Shown here piece after piece: positions 22,965-35,763 of a stretch of DNA of 64,000 nt. Within the stretch, counting starts at the first letter, position 1; each line of letters opens with the position of its first letter. Origin of the DNA: Medicago truncatula (Eukaryota; Streptophyta; Magnoliopsida; Fabales; Fabaceae); NCBI RefSeq assembly GCF_003473485.1, contig NC_053043.1:3420001-3484000 (forward strand), in the 5' to 3' direction. The notes beneath the pieces are model-generated. The model did not search any database and was not told the DNA's origin. It saw only the letters and a program-made list of their open reading frames with translations. Position numbers and translations under genes: made by a program.

Positions 22965-25135
22965 AATCCTTCCTTTACATTTTTTGGGTTTGGATCGATG
23001 TTGTGTGTCTCTTCTAATTTAAATTTATATTTTGTAAAAAAAAAACCTAAAAAGATTCACTAATTTATCGATTGATATCATTTTAAAACTTTGTTTTAAA
23101 TATAATTTTAAACCTACTTATATGACTTGCTTGAAAAAAATAAAACCTACTTGTATGATAAATTAATTCACTTTTAATGAATATGGGAAGACGTATGGAT
23201 TAGCTAGCTATCTTTCCATTTTGTATCAAGCAGATAAAGTTTTCGGAGTCCCTAATGTTTTTGTTGTTGTAGATTGATGGATTGAATATTTTTACACTAC
23301 GTACCGTGTGAAATTTGAGTGCTACCATTATATATATATATATATATATCCTATATATTAGTATGTTTGTTACCCTTTTGTCAAAAAAGAATGTTTGTTA
23401 CCCTAGAGTCCAAATGTTATGGGGAGGCTAGCTGTAAATGGAAATTAGAAAGATCATTTGCATGCTTATCTTATTTATCTGTTTGGTTTATATTTGGTAT
23501 CTATTCTGTGAGCACAAATGCAGTGGTTAGTATCATCAGTTTTCCAAAGACGTTAACCTATCATCAATTTATTCTTCAAAAACAAGTTAACCTATCAATT
23601 AATAAAGGATGAGTGATTGGGTTGGTCCGGTGATGTTGGATTTGGACCTTGAAATATGTTCATATTAAGGTTTCAGGTTTGACTCTACGAATGTTGAGTA
23701 TTTTTTTTACAGGGTGTAAAAAGTCTTGGTGAACTAGTATTTGATATTGATTTTAATCTACCTTTATAAAGACGTATCTGATTACTTCAAAGCCACATCA
23801 TATAGTTACTTTCCAGAACCCCAACTTGATGAAAGGAAAGTTACATTACCTTAACATAATGTAATTATTATATATATACGTACATCTAATTTGTGATGAA
23901 TAATACATCAGTTGTATTAGTTTTTTTTATTATTATTCAAATAGAGTGTATTACTCTATTAATGAAAAAAAAAAACTTTAAAGTAGCTTTAAAGTTTTGT
24001 CATAAGTAGCACTTATCAATTTTGAATGAAAACCCAACCCTACAAATGTGTTTTATCCTTAACCGATTACGTACCAACGAAGATAAACTCAATCAATCTC
24101 ACGTCTCATATAGTTAAGGAATGCACATCTTAGAAATTTTAATTAGGTATAAGTGACACTGTTTGTTTTGATCACGCCTACATCATATGCAAATCAGTCG
24201 TGCATAAGGTCTATGCAGTAATGCCTAAGCTAGAGTCACCATTTGATTAGGATTGTATCCTTTTTTTTTAGGTATATTAGGATTGTATTCTAACCAATAG
24301 TCTTCGTTGTTTTGGTTAATCATTTCATTCTCGGGAAAAATAGATTTTATAATTTGAAGTTTGATCAAAAGATAAATAAAATTTGATTAAGAATTGTATC
24401 ACCTAAGAATTGAACTCAGGTTCTCCTGAACAATTTGTTTTTAGTGGAGTTCGTTAATCACTTTCTGTATTTTAGTATATGTCACTTAGGAAAAAAATAT
24501 GTGTTTTATTATATGTTACTTTATTATTAAGGGTGGGAAAAAATAACCATGAACTGCACTGAATTGAAACAAAATTAACCAAACGATTATAGTTATTCGT
24601 GAACTGAACCGTTAATTTAATAACAGATTTGAAACTATAACCAAACATTTTTGAACGGAACTCAATCATTTAAAACCGAACCAAAGAGTGAGCAGTGTTG
24701 TATCGAACGGCCTCAAAAGTGAGATATTTAACTTGGTATTTTTGATGTAATCAAGAAAATCCGATGAAGCAAGTTTCTCAACTAATTAAGGTCTGAAAAA
24801 TTGCATAGAGAAAAGCTCCTCTTATCACGTTTCTCAACTAAGGACTTTTGAAGAAGAGTAGTGTTAGCAATAATATATTTTTAACACTTTTTTCAACACT
24901 AACTTTCCTATCAAGTCAATGAATGTTGAAGTAAGTATCCTTAGAATTCTTCAATAAAGAAATTTGAGAAATAGTAGTAAGGTGCAAAAACTCAAAGAAG
25001 ACTCGTGTCTAACTGCTTAGTACTTGTTTGTTGGGTAAAACACAAAATTAGAAAGCTGGCAAGCAAAGCTCTTGCAAGGACTAATTAAGTATAGTTCGAT
25101 TTAAAATATTAATTTTGGTTCAGTTTGTATGCAAT
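22965..25135. other. Intergenic region distal to the PPO cluster
   Basis: No gene. A (TA)n microsatellite lies at about 23330-23349. 23430-23540 and 23995-24310 are the PPO-upstream homology blocks. The remainder has no recognised content. Confidence 0.5.
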
Positions 25136-25148
25136 AAAATGGTCAACT

Positions 25149-25281
25149 ATCCCCGTGAGCGTAGCTCAGTTGGTAGGGATATTGCATATTATATGCAGGA
25201 GTCGGGGTTCGAACCCCGGACACTCCACTTCTCCACAATTAAATTGTGTGAGCTCTAGCCACTAGACTATTTGACCAAAAA
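25149..25281 (+). mobile_element. tRNA-derived SINE, copy A
   Basis: The head resembles a tRNA gene with box A 'tagctcagttggtaggg' and box B 'ggttcgaaccccgg', followed by a tRNA-unrelated tail ending 'tatttgacc' plus poly-A. It is flanked by a perfect 13-bp target-site duplication, 'aaaatggtcaact' (25136-25148 and 25282-25294). Such features define a Pol III retroposon. Confidence 0.85.
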
Positions 25282-25511
25282 AAAATGGTCAACTGAATTA
25301 TAATTTTGGTTTAGTTCGGTTGATCCCAAACCACAAACGGTTTGGTTAAAAAAAATTAATCATTATGATGGTTCGGTTTTCTTTAATTATTCAGTTAATT
25401 ATTTCTTATCAATGTATATAGCCATTTGCAATAAATGTGTAAAGGCAGAAAAGTTGTATATATCTTTTTTTCTCAAATGTATATTATGTATATGTGTATA
25501 TATATATTTTT

Positions 25512-25640
25512 TTTTCAAGTAGACTAGTGACTGGAGCTCATATAATTAAATGTGGAGAAGCGGGGTGTCCGGAGTTCAAACCTGACCCCTGCATAAAATA
25601 TGCATCGTTTCTATCAATTGAGTTAAGCTCACAGGAACAT
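25512..25640 (-). mobile_element. tRNA-derived SINE, copy C (diverged)
   Basis: Same family as copies A and B, inverted and more diverged. Poly-T at the left is the tail; 'ctagtgactggagctca' and 'gtccggagttcaaacc' are the complements of the tail and box B. Flanking 'tgtatatgt' words on both sides may be the remains of a target-site duplication in simple AT sequence. Confidence 0.65.
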
Positions 25641-26602
25641 GTATATGTATATTCTATAAAATAAAATATTAACCCCAAATGTATTATGTATATTCTATAA
25701 ATAAAATATTAACGACACTCTAATATATTATTGGTAAAATAAATATAATATATTTATCAAGATGCTTCTTTTTTTCCTTTTTATTTTAAATATTTATGAT
25801 TTTCATCAAATTTATGTTAGACTTGCATGATTTAACATAACATGTCTCGTCTAAGTAGGATAGAAGTGTATTAAAAAATATGTATTGTCACTTGTTAATT
25901 CTCATCTTCTTCTTTTTTGAGGGATAGTACTCATCTATTTATACTTATCCAAATCTTTGTACATGTTGCACAAAAAAAAAACTTTGTAAATAAAAACAAA
26001 GATTGAATGAGCAACCCCTAAAAAAAAACAATTGAAATAAAAAAAATGAGTGTGTATTTACTAATTATTTTTTTACAAACAAAAAACACTATTTGCAAAT
26101 AACTCCTTTTTCTTTCCATAAATTCCATAAGGTAATTCAGTGTAAGACATACAAAATGTTGACACCTCTCTAAAATAACTTCTACATTTGATACGTAGAC
26201 ACCCTTAGGTGGCAATACACTCCTGGACACCCACACAAAAATCTAACATGTGATTACGTGGACCCCGCACAAGCACATTTTCTCTTTCCTCTCCTCTTCT
26301 CTCTTTCTAGAATATAGGGTGTACAAAGGTGTATGGAAATAAAGGGTGTCTATGTAACATTTTCCTTATTAAAATGTAACATACAAAGCCTCCCTACATT
26401 AAATCAAGAAAAAACAATGCATTTGACAATGATGGTAAAAATCTTTCTATTTCTCCATGTTAAAACGCTACCACAAAAAGACATGCAAATTTTATTTTTT
26501 GTGAAGACAAGAGAAACAGGTGCGTTTTTCTTTAGTCACAAAAATACAATGACACATAGTTGAAATCAAGAAACGAGGATCTATACTTTGTATGGCATTT
26601 TC
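25641..26602. other. Upstream region of the small secreted-peptide gene
   Basis: No gene supported. It is AT-rich with several short poly-A runs. The frame at 26333-26563 has no recognisable features. Confidence 0.45.
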
Positions 26603-26610
26603 TATATAAA
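26603..26610 (+). promoter_or_regulatory. Probable TATA box of the small secreted-peptide gene
   Basis: 'tatataaa' stands about 44-51 bases before the Met codon at 26654. This leaves a very short leader, so the transcription start would lie close to the ATG. The match to consensus is strong. Confidence 0.45.
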
Positions 26611-26653
26611 CACTAGACATTCACAAGAAATTAATGTGACAACAACTAAGAAA

Positions 26654-26983
26654 ATGGACACAACAAGATGTGCAACATTTTTTGCAATGTTGGTTTTTCT
26701 GAAGCTATTAGGGTCCCTTCAAGGCCTTTCAAATTCTATTCCAAACTTTTACTCTGGGGCTAGATTGTACCCTCCACCTAGTCCTAGAGTTAGTAGTCAA
26801 GTCCCAGCTTTAGCTAAGAATTGCGACTTGTTAGGCAAAATTTTAGGACTGGTGAGTGACCACGGTTCAATCGGCAGCGATAGTGAAGCGTTAACCAACT
26901 TTGATACCTCAATCCGACAACCTCGGAGACCAAAACAATCAACAGAGATCTATGACATAGCTGTTGCCCCTTCTGATGATTGA
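26654..26983 (+). CDS. Small secreted protein, possible peptide-hormone precursor (unplaced)
   Basis: Single exon, 109 aa from the Met at 26654. The in-frame upstream Met (26588) lies before the TATA box, so the inner start is preferred. Residues 1 to about 24 form a typical signal peptide: short polar start, hydrophobic 'FFAMLVFLKLLGSL', then 'QGLS'. The mature part has one Cys and a Pro-rich N-terminal part ('LYPPPSPRVSSQVPALAK'). It ends in a basic patch followed by an acidic tail, 'RQPRRPKQSTEIYDIAVAP' then SDD. A basic stretch before a short C-terminal segment is common in precursors cut by subtilases, and Y next to D could be sulfated, but the tail matches no CLE, CEP, IDA, RGF, PSK, PSY or PIP motif that I know. 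I do not recognise the family. Confidence 0.55.
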   Translation: MDTTRCATFFAMLVFLKLLGSLQGLSNSIPNFYSGARLYPPPSPRVSSQVPALAKNCDLLGKILGLVSDHGSIGSDSEALTNFDTSIRQPRRPKQSTEIYDIAVAPSDD

Positions 26984-27873
26984 ATTCAACATAAAGAGGT
27001 CAAAGTTCTTAGCCTGATAGATAGTTAAGTTAATTAAGTCTAAGTTATACATGCTAAGAATTTCTAGAGTTAATCACCGTATGATATTATGACAGAAAGT
27101 ATGCTAATACATATTATACAAAATAATTGTGGAATAATACTTCACAAATATCATGTAATGTTAGATATACACTACCAGGTTTCATGAAAGTTTCATTTTA
27201 GTAACATATTACTAATTTCTTCCTACGTATTCCATTCGAATATTTTAGTTATTACGACAGGTTAAAATTTGATTGCTATACTTTATGACCAGTGATTAAC
27301 AATGTTATAGGCTGCAAATCATAACCATAGCTTCTCAGGTGGCCATAGTGATGTCTGAGATCAATAATGTTGGCTAGAGTTTCAACAGAAATACAGATGA
27401 TATCGTCCAAATAATAAGGAATTAACCAACGAAGACATGAGAAATTGTTTTAAGAACGTAGTTCAAAATAAAGTAAAACTCAACCAGACAAATCAAAAAA
27501 TGTAACCGAATAGCATGATTTCAAGTCAAGTACTTTAAATTTACTGCTACTGCTACTTTTTCTTGGCGAAGACGTATCTGCACATGACACGACACCGTTC
27601 TTATTAACATTTATTTAATATAGAAACACGCACGCATATATACATACATAAATATCCTCAGCGTCAAAACGGATACAGCAACAAAACAAGCTACAATCTA
27701 GCTTAATCACTGATGCCAACAGCTACTTTCACCTCTTATTTATGTCACAAGGTGAATAGCATCTAATGAAAAACCGACCAAAACATGAATCAGGATCTTG
27801 ATAAGCATCAGCAAACTAAAAGAAATTGAGATGAGATCAGTAAGTTATGGGGATTACCATGTTCTTAACCAAT
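26984..27873. other. Intergenic region between the secreted-peptide gene and allantoinase
   Basis: It holds the 3' flanks of two convergent genes. No further gene or repeat was recognised. Confidence 0.45.
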
Positions 27874-30800
27874 TCATTTGGCTAGAATCGGAACACCACA
27901 GGCAGCAGGAGCATGCTTACCATCCTTAAAGACAAGGTTTCCTCTCACAAAAGTGTCCAAAACTTTTCCTGCTAACCTACTTCCCATATATGCAGACAGG
28001 CTCTGTATACCAAATTTGAAGACGAGATTTCATAAAATCAACAAGTCACTGGCCAAAAATATTTTTCTTGGTAACAATAGAAACGGTGGACCATTTTGAA
28101 ATGGTGAAAAATATAATTTTTATAAGAGTGAAAGGGTTTTTTTTAGAACAAAAATACTCAATTCGATCCTTGATATTGCACTCTATCGACCTAGTCTCCG
28201 ATATTATCAATATCAATATATTTCAAAATGATCTTTAGAATTGCAAAATGTTAATCATGTTTATATTCATCTCTCTCTTATCGAATACATCTCTGACATC
28301 ACTCACTTAGTTTCAAATGCATCCCCAACATTACCAACTTAATATCTTCATTAGTCCCTAAAAAAGTTCCTGTTCCCACTAAATTATGCAATTTGTCCAC
28401 AACTAAAAAAGTGTAACAAGAAGTAGCAACTATATTGATACAGAAGTTTGAAAGGTTTTAAGTTACACAACAAAGAAGTCAAATCCATGAACATAATAAT
28501 GAGTTCAATAACAACATAAAGAAGAACTGCTCATCAAGAATTAAATAAAGAATTAAGACTTACAGGATGTTTAATGAAAACAGGATAATCGTCGTTAAGG
28601 TCAAACTCCACCTCTGGCTGCCACACTACAATATCTGCATGATTTCCAACTGCAATGGCTCCCTAAAGCATAAAAGGGGAAATTATAATTTTTTAGATAA
28701 ACAGTCAGCAATTATTTTTTTATAAAGCATATACAGAATCATAGGAACAAAGACTACTATTATTAATATTATTCCAAGTCTGGCTCCACAATAAAGAAAA
28801 CTACAAAAACAATAATGCATAATCATGAAGGAAATTATAATTATGTCACCTTTGATTCTAACCCCGCTAATTTTGCAGGTTTCTGGCTCCACAATAACGA
28901 TAATTTTTCTAGAGTTAACCCATGCTTCTTCCCATATGACCAAGTCACTGGAAGATCGAACTACAAGTCTCCCAACAGATTATCCGTTAGTCTTTAGATC
29001 CATGATAAGAAATCAAACTCGTTATAATCAATTTTTAGAGATCTAAAATAGGTTTATAGTATTTCAGTAAGAAACTAAGAATAGATTTCATATATTCTAA
29101 CATTCATTGAATGGTAATTAACTAACCTGCAAAGATGATATGCCACCCCACGCTTTCAAGAAGTCACCTTCCTTAAGAAGCTTGAGTTTAGGTACAGTTG
29201 GTGAATGATCAGAACTTAATAGGTCAATGTGTCCGTCCTAAAACGAAGAACAGAACAAGTAAAATTGTTGAGATCATACATGATTTAAGTAAGATTACCC
29301 TTATTTTGGAGCAGAAGCATACCAGTAGAGCCTCCCATAACTTTTCTCGGTTTGATGCATCACGAATGGGCGGGGAACACTTGTAACGAGTATCTTTATC
29401 TGGTATCTCTTCAGATGAGAATGTTAGGTAATGGGGGCAAGTTTCGATGCTGATGCTGTCCCCACGGCGTTTTGCTTCCTATATAGAGTAGAATATAGAT
29501 GTACAATAATAGCATTGTCATATGATAGGAGAAGTTTGCTTAAGTTTTTGAAACACGAAAAAAGTACTTCAAATGTTTGTAGCAAGGATTTGAGTTCAAT
29601 TAATTATATAGTAATCATGTTTAAGGATACCTTAATAAGATCCAAGGAAGCACTTGAATCAGACAAGTGGACAATGTGAACATGTGCTCCTTCTAAAGAA
29701 CCACCGATTCTAGTATCCTTTGTAGCATCTACAAGTTCTTTAATGGCTGCCTCCTCCCTGGTTATCTAGCATTAGTAATTTTTCATAAAATTTAATGGAC
29801 ATTGTGCGAAAATATGCTCGGTGGTTCAAGAACTTTAATCAATTTTATGTTTTTATATGATAAAAAAAAAGATAATAAATCATTTGGAAATTTTGCCAGA
29901 AAGCGAAAGCCAAATGTCTTACCAAGAAGGTGGCCTAGTGTCGAGATATGTCTTGTAAGAATGAGGGTCGCCATTACCTTCAAGTTCCGAACTACTTTCA
30001 GAATCTTGTTGAATCTCGGAGTGCACAAGTAAAGGTCTTCTGTATTTTGCCAACACAGACAATCCCTCCTATAAACAAGTACATTTGCTACGCAATTAAA
30101 CAATGCCAATAGGAAAAGAGACGTTTTAGTATAAAATAAATAACATTACTCCAACGAGATTGGAGTAATGTTACTTGCAAGCAGGGACAATACAACAAGC
30201 AAAGCAACAATCCTATGCCATACTAATGTGAAAATAACATAAAATAAAAAACGTAACTAGTCACGCAAAGAAATATAAAAATGATTGGAAAAATACTTGT
30301 TCCCAGTTATAACTTCTTATAGTTTAAAAGGATTGTACCTTGATATGTTCAATAGTAGTCATCGGGAAGTCATCAATTCCTGAAGGACACATGAAAGACT
30401 GCAACAAAAAAAACGCAAAGCAAGATAGTGCCAAACCGTTTCAGTGATATATACTAACTAGAGCCAGACCCTAGAAATTCTAGAATCCACAGATTCTTAA
30501 ATTTAAAGTAAACAAGAATTAACAATAAATCGAGAAGAAATTGAATCATGAAGTAGATCCTACTTAATATGTCCTTGACCTTGAAGGCAAAGTTTATTGG
30601 TAGTAATGCACAAGTGTTCAAATGATTACCTTTAAACCAAGAACACCAGCATCTAAGAGACCTTCAAGAATACTGGTATTTTGTGCATTTTCAGGAACCA
30701 GGCCTCCCCAAAAACCTGAAAAATATTTAAGTAAAATAATTTAGAAACTAATTGATCGTACAACTCTTAAGCTGAGGTGGATTTTGTGGATCATACCAAC

Positions 30801-33655
30801 ATCGACATAGATTTTATCCTCTGCAGCTTCAAGCTGGAAAGGGTAGAAATTCATGTCAGGTATAGAAAAATTAATTCAATTCAACAGTTAATAACAAGTA
30901 AGCCTAAAAATTTAACACAGCAATAAACAGCTTACCTAGATATGAAAATATGAATAGCTAATCTGATTTTAAATAATATATTTCAAAAGGAACTCTTCCG
31001 TCTATCTCTTTGAAATGGTTAGTTTCGTCATATGAAGCACGGACACTCCTCGGATTAGGCATGTCCCAGTGTCCTTGTCCGTATCCGTATATGACGAAAC
31101 ATTCATCATATGAGGATAGATAAACTTAGAACACTTTTTTTTGGTGGTGTAAACTTAGAACACTTTAAATAGTATTTGTAAATCGCAGATCGTGGAAAAT
31201 TTCAGGTTGTTCAAATTCAGCTATGCTAAAATACTAGTATTGTACTAAACGGCGTATCATGGAACAATAGTGAATTGTTCAAATTCCACTACACTAAAGT
31301 GTTACTGTAGCCGCAAATTTGACAACACTGCTTAAAAGAAAAAATAAATGCACCAAAGTGAACAATAACCGATACCTTAAGTTCTAGCGTTTCCTTAGAC
31401 ATGGTTGTTGGATGATTGTTTAGAGGCATGTCAACGACGGTAGTTACACCTCCTGTTAAAAACAAATCTTATCTTTATTAACAACAATGAGCAAAGACAG
31501 GAGCACTAGTAAAGTGTAACAAATTGATATGTCATATAACATTGTATATGCCTGCAGATGTGTGCGAATGCACGACTAATTTGCCAATAGAAAAAAATAC
31601 CAAAAAATCCAAACAAATTTCAAGGTAGAGCAAAAGTGAACATCAGCATACCAGCAGCAGCAGCTTGGGTACCAGTAACAAATCCCTCCCAATCAGTTCT
31701 CCCGGGTTCATCAAGATGTACATGCCTTCCAAAGTAATTTATGTAATAAGCAAAGATATGCCAAATTGAAAACATGTTAAAATATAAAATGAACCAACAG
31801 AATTCTACAGATTGTAAGGTGAGCATGTACAACTTTTTCTGTTTTGGTAATTACTTTACCACTTGTACTGATTCCGTAGATTTCATTTTCACCCTAACAT
31901 TACATACTAATTTGATAAGAAAAACATATTACAAATGATTTTTTCACCAAACTAGTGCATTTTTTAATTTTCTTACACAATCAGGGTAAGTTGTGACTAC
32001 TACTCATAACTTATCTTACTTCCAATTCAAGAAAGTCGTTCTTTGCCTGATTTTTAAAAAAAATAAATAAAGCTATTGCTCCCAATCATGAATTCAATAT
32101 TTTATTTTATTTTGTCAAAATTTGGCAATTTTTACGTGAAAAGCAAAATTTAACTCTGATTTTTTTTTAATTAAACAAATTTAATTTATTAAGTAAAAAC
32201 AGTTAAATTACAATACACATATTATAACAAATAGGTGGTGATGTGATGACGTTTCACAATGAGGTCGGTTTACCATACAACCAACTACATGACACAAAAA
32301 ATCTTGAACTTCTATACTTGTTCATAACTAGAGAGTCAATACTAAAAGGAGATTCAGATGCAACCTACCTTTGGAAGAGGAAATCTAGATAGACACATCC
32401 TCATTATACACACACACACACACACACGCAATTTGAAGCACATGAAAGCCTAGCAATAACCAACACGAGGAAATCTAAACTTGATTCTAATTTAGATGAG
32501 TATAGGATGTCTCCATCGCAATGTTTTGATACTTTAGCTTACTTGAAGGGAAGAATTTGTAGATATATTGAGTATTCCAATAACCACTATGGCATATGAA
32601 TTTTCTTTTAGTACGGACTCTCGAGTTTTAAACAGGTATAGAATAAGGTCAATGAAAGAAGAATCAGTTCAGTTCAAGCTCTATTGTTCACACCCAGCTG
32701 GTTGTATGGTTTAAAGGTAAGCTTTTAAAAGTTATATCATTTTTAGAATTTATAATTAATTAACTAAATAGTAATTTTTTTATTTTTTTGCTGAATATGG
32801 CAATGACAATAATACTAATCTAAGATGATAGAAGAGGACAAGCATCTAACACTTTTAAATCTTGCTTGAGAAGGTTCAAGTGACTTTGTTGAGAGTCAAA
32901 TTAGGATTATTTAACACTCTATTTGAATTTATCCCCGTGAGCTTAGCTCAGTTGGTAGGGATATTGCATATTATATGCAGGAGCCGAGGTTCGAACCCCG
33001 GACACCCCACTTCTCCACATTTATATGTGTGAACTCTAGCCACTAGGCTACTTGACCAAAAAAAAAAAAAAAACACTCAATTTGAATTTAGTTGAATAAT
33101 CTGTATGTTGTTTAGGACAATTAACTATTCTTCTTAACATACATCTACAAAACAGTGAAAGAAAATAAACCACGGGAGGATTTTGACATCTTACACATCA
33201 ATCAAGCCAGGCATGACAACAGCATCTCCATAATCAATCACTTGATGCACAGAATTATCCTTCTTGCCATAACCTTCAACAATAGAAACTATCTTCCCTT
33301 CGTTTATCTCCACTATCATGTAATACATTTTGAACAACAATTTGTCAATAGGAAAATATGGTAAGAATCCAAGTCAAATATAAATTGATCAAGAAGAAAA
33401 ACCTGATCCAGAAATGAATCCTTGTGAAGTCAAAATACGTTTGCTGGATATCCAATAATGACTATATGGAAGAAGACTGCACTCATCTCCTGGTAACTGT
33501 GTCACACAAAAAAAGATTAATGACTTGCTCATAATCATATACAGAATCATGAATCTAAGAAAAGTAAATAATTTAGCACCTTTATAATAGGAGATTGTAA
33601 ATAGAAGAATAGTGAGAATGAAATTAGGAGTGTTAACAGTGGCAATACTCTCCAT
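27874..33655 (-). CDS. ALN: Allantoinase
   Basis: Fifteen exons on the minus strand, 5' to 3': 33580-33655, 33403-33489, 33195-33312, 31652-31725, 31376-31452, 30797-30833, 30630-30715, 30339-30398, 29923-30068, 29631-29757, 29323-29478, 29127-29237, 28850-28960, 28564-28662, 27874-28002. They sum to 498 codons (497 aa), close to the plant family length. The enzyme hydrolyses allantoin to allantoate in the ER, a step of purine breakdown and ureide nitrogen use. A hydrophobic N-terminal anchor ('[11 protein letters not shown]') fits ER entry. Amidohydrolase metal ligands are seen in order: 'HVHLDEPG', the Lys of 'GLKSFMCPSG' (bridging carbamylated Lys), 'LLVHSE', 'HIVHLSD' and the Asp of 'SSDHSPT'. 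One exon is only 37 bp. Start and acceptor of exon 2 were chosen because only CAG/GAGATGAG keeps the frame. Intact and expected functional. Confidence 0.93.
32932..33071 (+). mobile_element. tRNA-derived SINE, copy B, in an allantoinase intron
   Basis: Same family as copy A (box A 'tagctcagttggtaggg', box B 'ggttcgaaccccgg', tail ending 'cttgacc', then poly-A). It is flanked by a 19-bp target-site duplication with one mismatch (32913-32931 and 33072-33090). It sits in the 1.47-kb intron between exons 3 and 4 of allantoinase, antisense to the gene. Confidence 0.85.
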
Positions 33656-35763
33656 AGTAGCTGATCCATTTCTCTTTATTTGTCGGAACTTTAGATGCAT
33701 TGAATATGGTAATGAAAGATGAAACATTAAATGATAAGACTTGTCACAAAAAAATCAAAACTAATCTATTTTGTCTTGTTGTAAATTAAAATATACTCAA
33801 AATAACAACACATGGTGCACGTGGATCCATCCTCTTGCTACCTCTGTTACCATACAATCAGTATATATATTGACTATTCTTAGACTATTCTTTTATACAT
33901 TAATTAATTTGGTATTATTTAAACTAATTAATTGAGAAACCAAATTAAACTATGGCAGGCTAAGCCCTTAAACCAATGCCACCATCTACTAAAAAGATTA
34001 ATGGATTAGCTCAACACAAAAATTGTTATCGTCTATCCGTTTCGAACGTGGAACCTTTAAAGAAGACCACTATTAAAAAATTAGTTATTGAAACTGAATA
34101 TTACTTGAATCAAATTCAAATTTGATTTCAATTGATATCTTATTTCAAATTAACAAGCAAATAAATTGTATTTAAATTGGTATCTTAATCATTATGTATT
34201 TGGACCGCTACCTTTAATTCAAACCACTTTGCTTTATCCCAAGACTCATGTTTGGGGACTGTGGATCGCCAATATTCATATAAGGACCCCCTAGCCCTAT
34301 ATGAGGGTGTCGCCAATACTCTAGCAAGGGTGTACCCCTTTTCCTTGTCCTCAAAACCATCATGCTTGTACCTTGAGGCTAAATATCGGTCATAATATCC
34401 AGATTCATGAGGATTAAGTCAAACCCAATCAGACTAGCTATAAATAACCCCTTGAGGTAGAACTAGTTTTAATATTGTACTCACTGCATGTACATTATTA
34501 TTATTTTTTAATAGAAATTAGAAAATCATTTCCTAAGTCAACAATTTTTGCAGAAAAAAAAAATGGAAACTAAACGATTTTTTTGTTTCTAAAAAATAAA
34601 AGGTAGAACTTATTCCAATACAAGACACAGCCCTTGATCAAAAACACTTGTTCAGTTGTTCCAAATTTATGATGATGCATGTTTCTATCCAAAGTAGCAA
34701 ACTCATCACAACAAACCAATATTTTGTTTACCAAGAATTTAGGCAACAAACTTATCGAAATTGCACACACAAAACCCTAATCGAATGCCTTAAATTCAAA
34801 AATAGGATTTACGGTTCACACCAAAATTAGAGAGAAACAAACAACTCTAATCATGGATAACTTCTAGACATTAATTTCAACCACCCAATAAACTAAATAT
34901 GAGGGCATGCCCTATACACTGGTTGAAGTTAATTTAATAATCAATTATATAAGACATGTTTTCTCATATACTATGATGTAACCAAAAACTACATACTATG
35001 GTGTAGAAACTTATTAGTTAAATAATTATGTTACAAACATCAAGAATAAACACGATACCTAAATAACATTAGGATACATGTGATTCTGAAACATAAAGAG
35101 AAACGGATAACACTACCTGAACTATGTGTTGGCTTGTTGTTATTCCAATGCCTTATTAGGCTCTTGTTCTAAAACTGGTGAGAAGACTTCAGATACAGTA
35201 AAAAACCAATATGCAGCAACGTGTATGGTTTGTTTTAATCACCCTATATATAAGTGTGTGATGGTTAAATATGATTCCCATTTCCCTCAACAACAAAAAA
35301 AAAATGATTCCCATTATTCCAAAATATCCACGATACAAATACCCTATGCTAATATCCATTAATTAATAAGTAAAAGTAAAAATATACTAATTGGGTTATA
35401 AAGAGTAAATCATATCAAAACAATTTTCTAAAAATAATACTGTTATAAATTTGCTATCACTCATAATTTATAAATTTAAACATAAATATTACAAAAATTA
35501 ACAAGAACATTTTAGAGAAATATAAAAGGTCACAAATTCTATTCCAAGTTATGATGATCAAAAGACTTGTGTTGATGACTCAAACATTTCATCTTAAGTA
35601 TTGTTACTTATACTTATGCCATGTTTCAGCAGACACACCTTTAAGTTTTGTTTAGAGGCATCTTGAAAAAGAAAAAAAAAATTAAAGAAGCGAGAGGACT
35701 TTAGAGAGGGTGACACAAAAACTAGACTGAAATATGTACAAAAAAAAATATGCAAAAAGTAAT
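33656..35763. other. Intergenic region upstream of allantoinase
   Basis: It includes the allantoinase promoter side and an LTR-like dispersed repeat (listed separately). No gene seen; short frames at 34570-34830 and 35126-35362 look like chance. Confidence 0.45.
34201..34495 (+). mobile_element. LTR-like dispersed repeat, copy 1 (fossil)
   Basis: It shares a long block with 42351-42705: 'accgctacctttaattcaaa', 'agccctata', 'agctataaataacccc' (TATA-like), 'attgtactcactgca'. A TATA box followed by a terminator-like end without coding sequence is typical of a solo LTR. Family not identified; the two copies are well diverged. Confidence 0.5.

Larger units (their letters stand above)
17760..24310. 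repeat. Segmental duplication, distal copy (carries PPO copy 2)
   Basis: Partner of 11205-16300. It is longer because about 2.9 kb between the PPO promoter and the 23.4-kb homology block holds later insertions: a TIR element at 20645-21478, a TRIM-like remnant at 21513-21805 and a MITE-like element at 22523-22964. Its left block even retains weak similarity to the 3' flank of the Pro-rich gene, so duplication probably began just past that gene's last exon. Confidence 0.7.

Noticed and set aside
25149-25230. tRNA gene-like sequence with boxes A and B
   Set aside because: No complete acceptor stem pairs; poly-A tail and target-site duplication show it is a SINE head.
33490-33496. Alternative acceptor seven bases upstream for allantoinase exon 2
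   Set aside because: With the only good exon-1 donor it shifts the frame; the next AG downstream restores it and matches the family.
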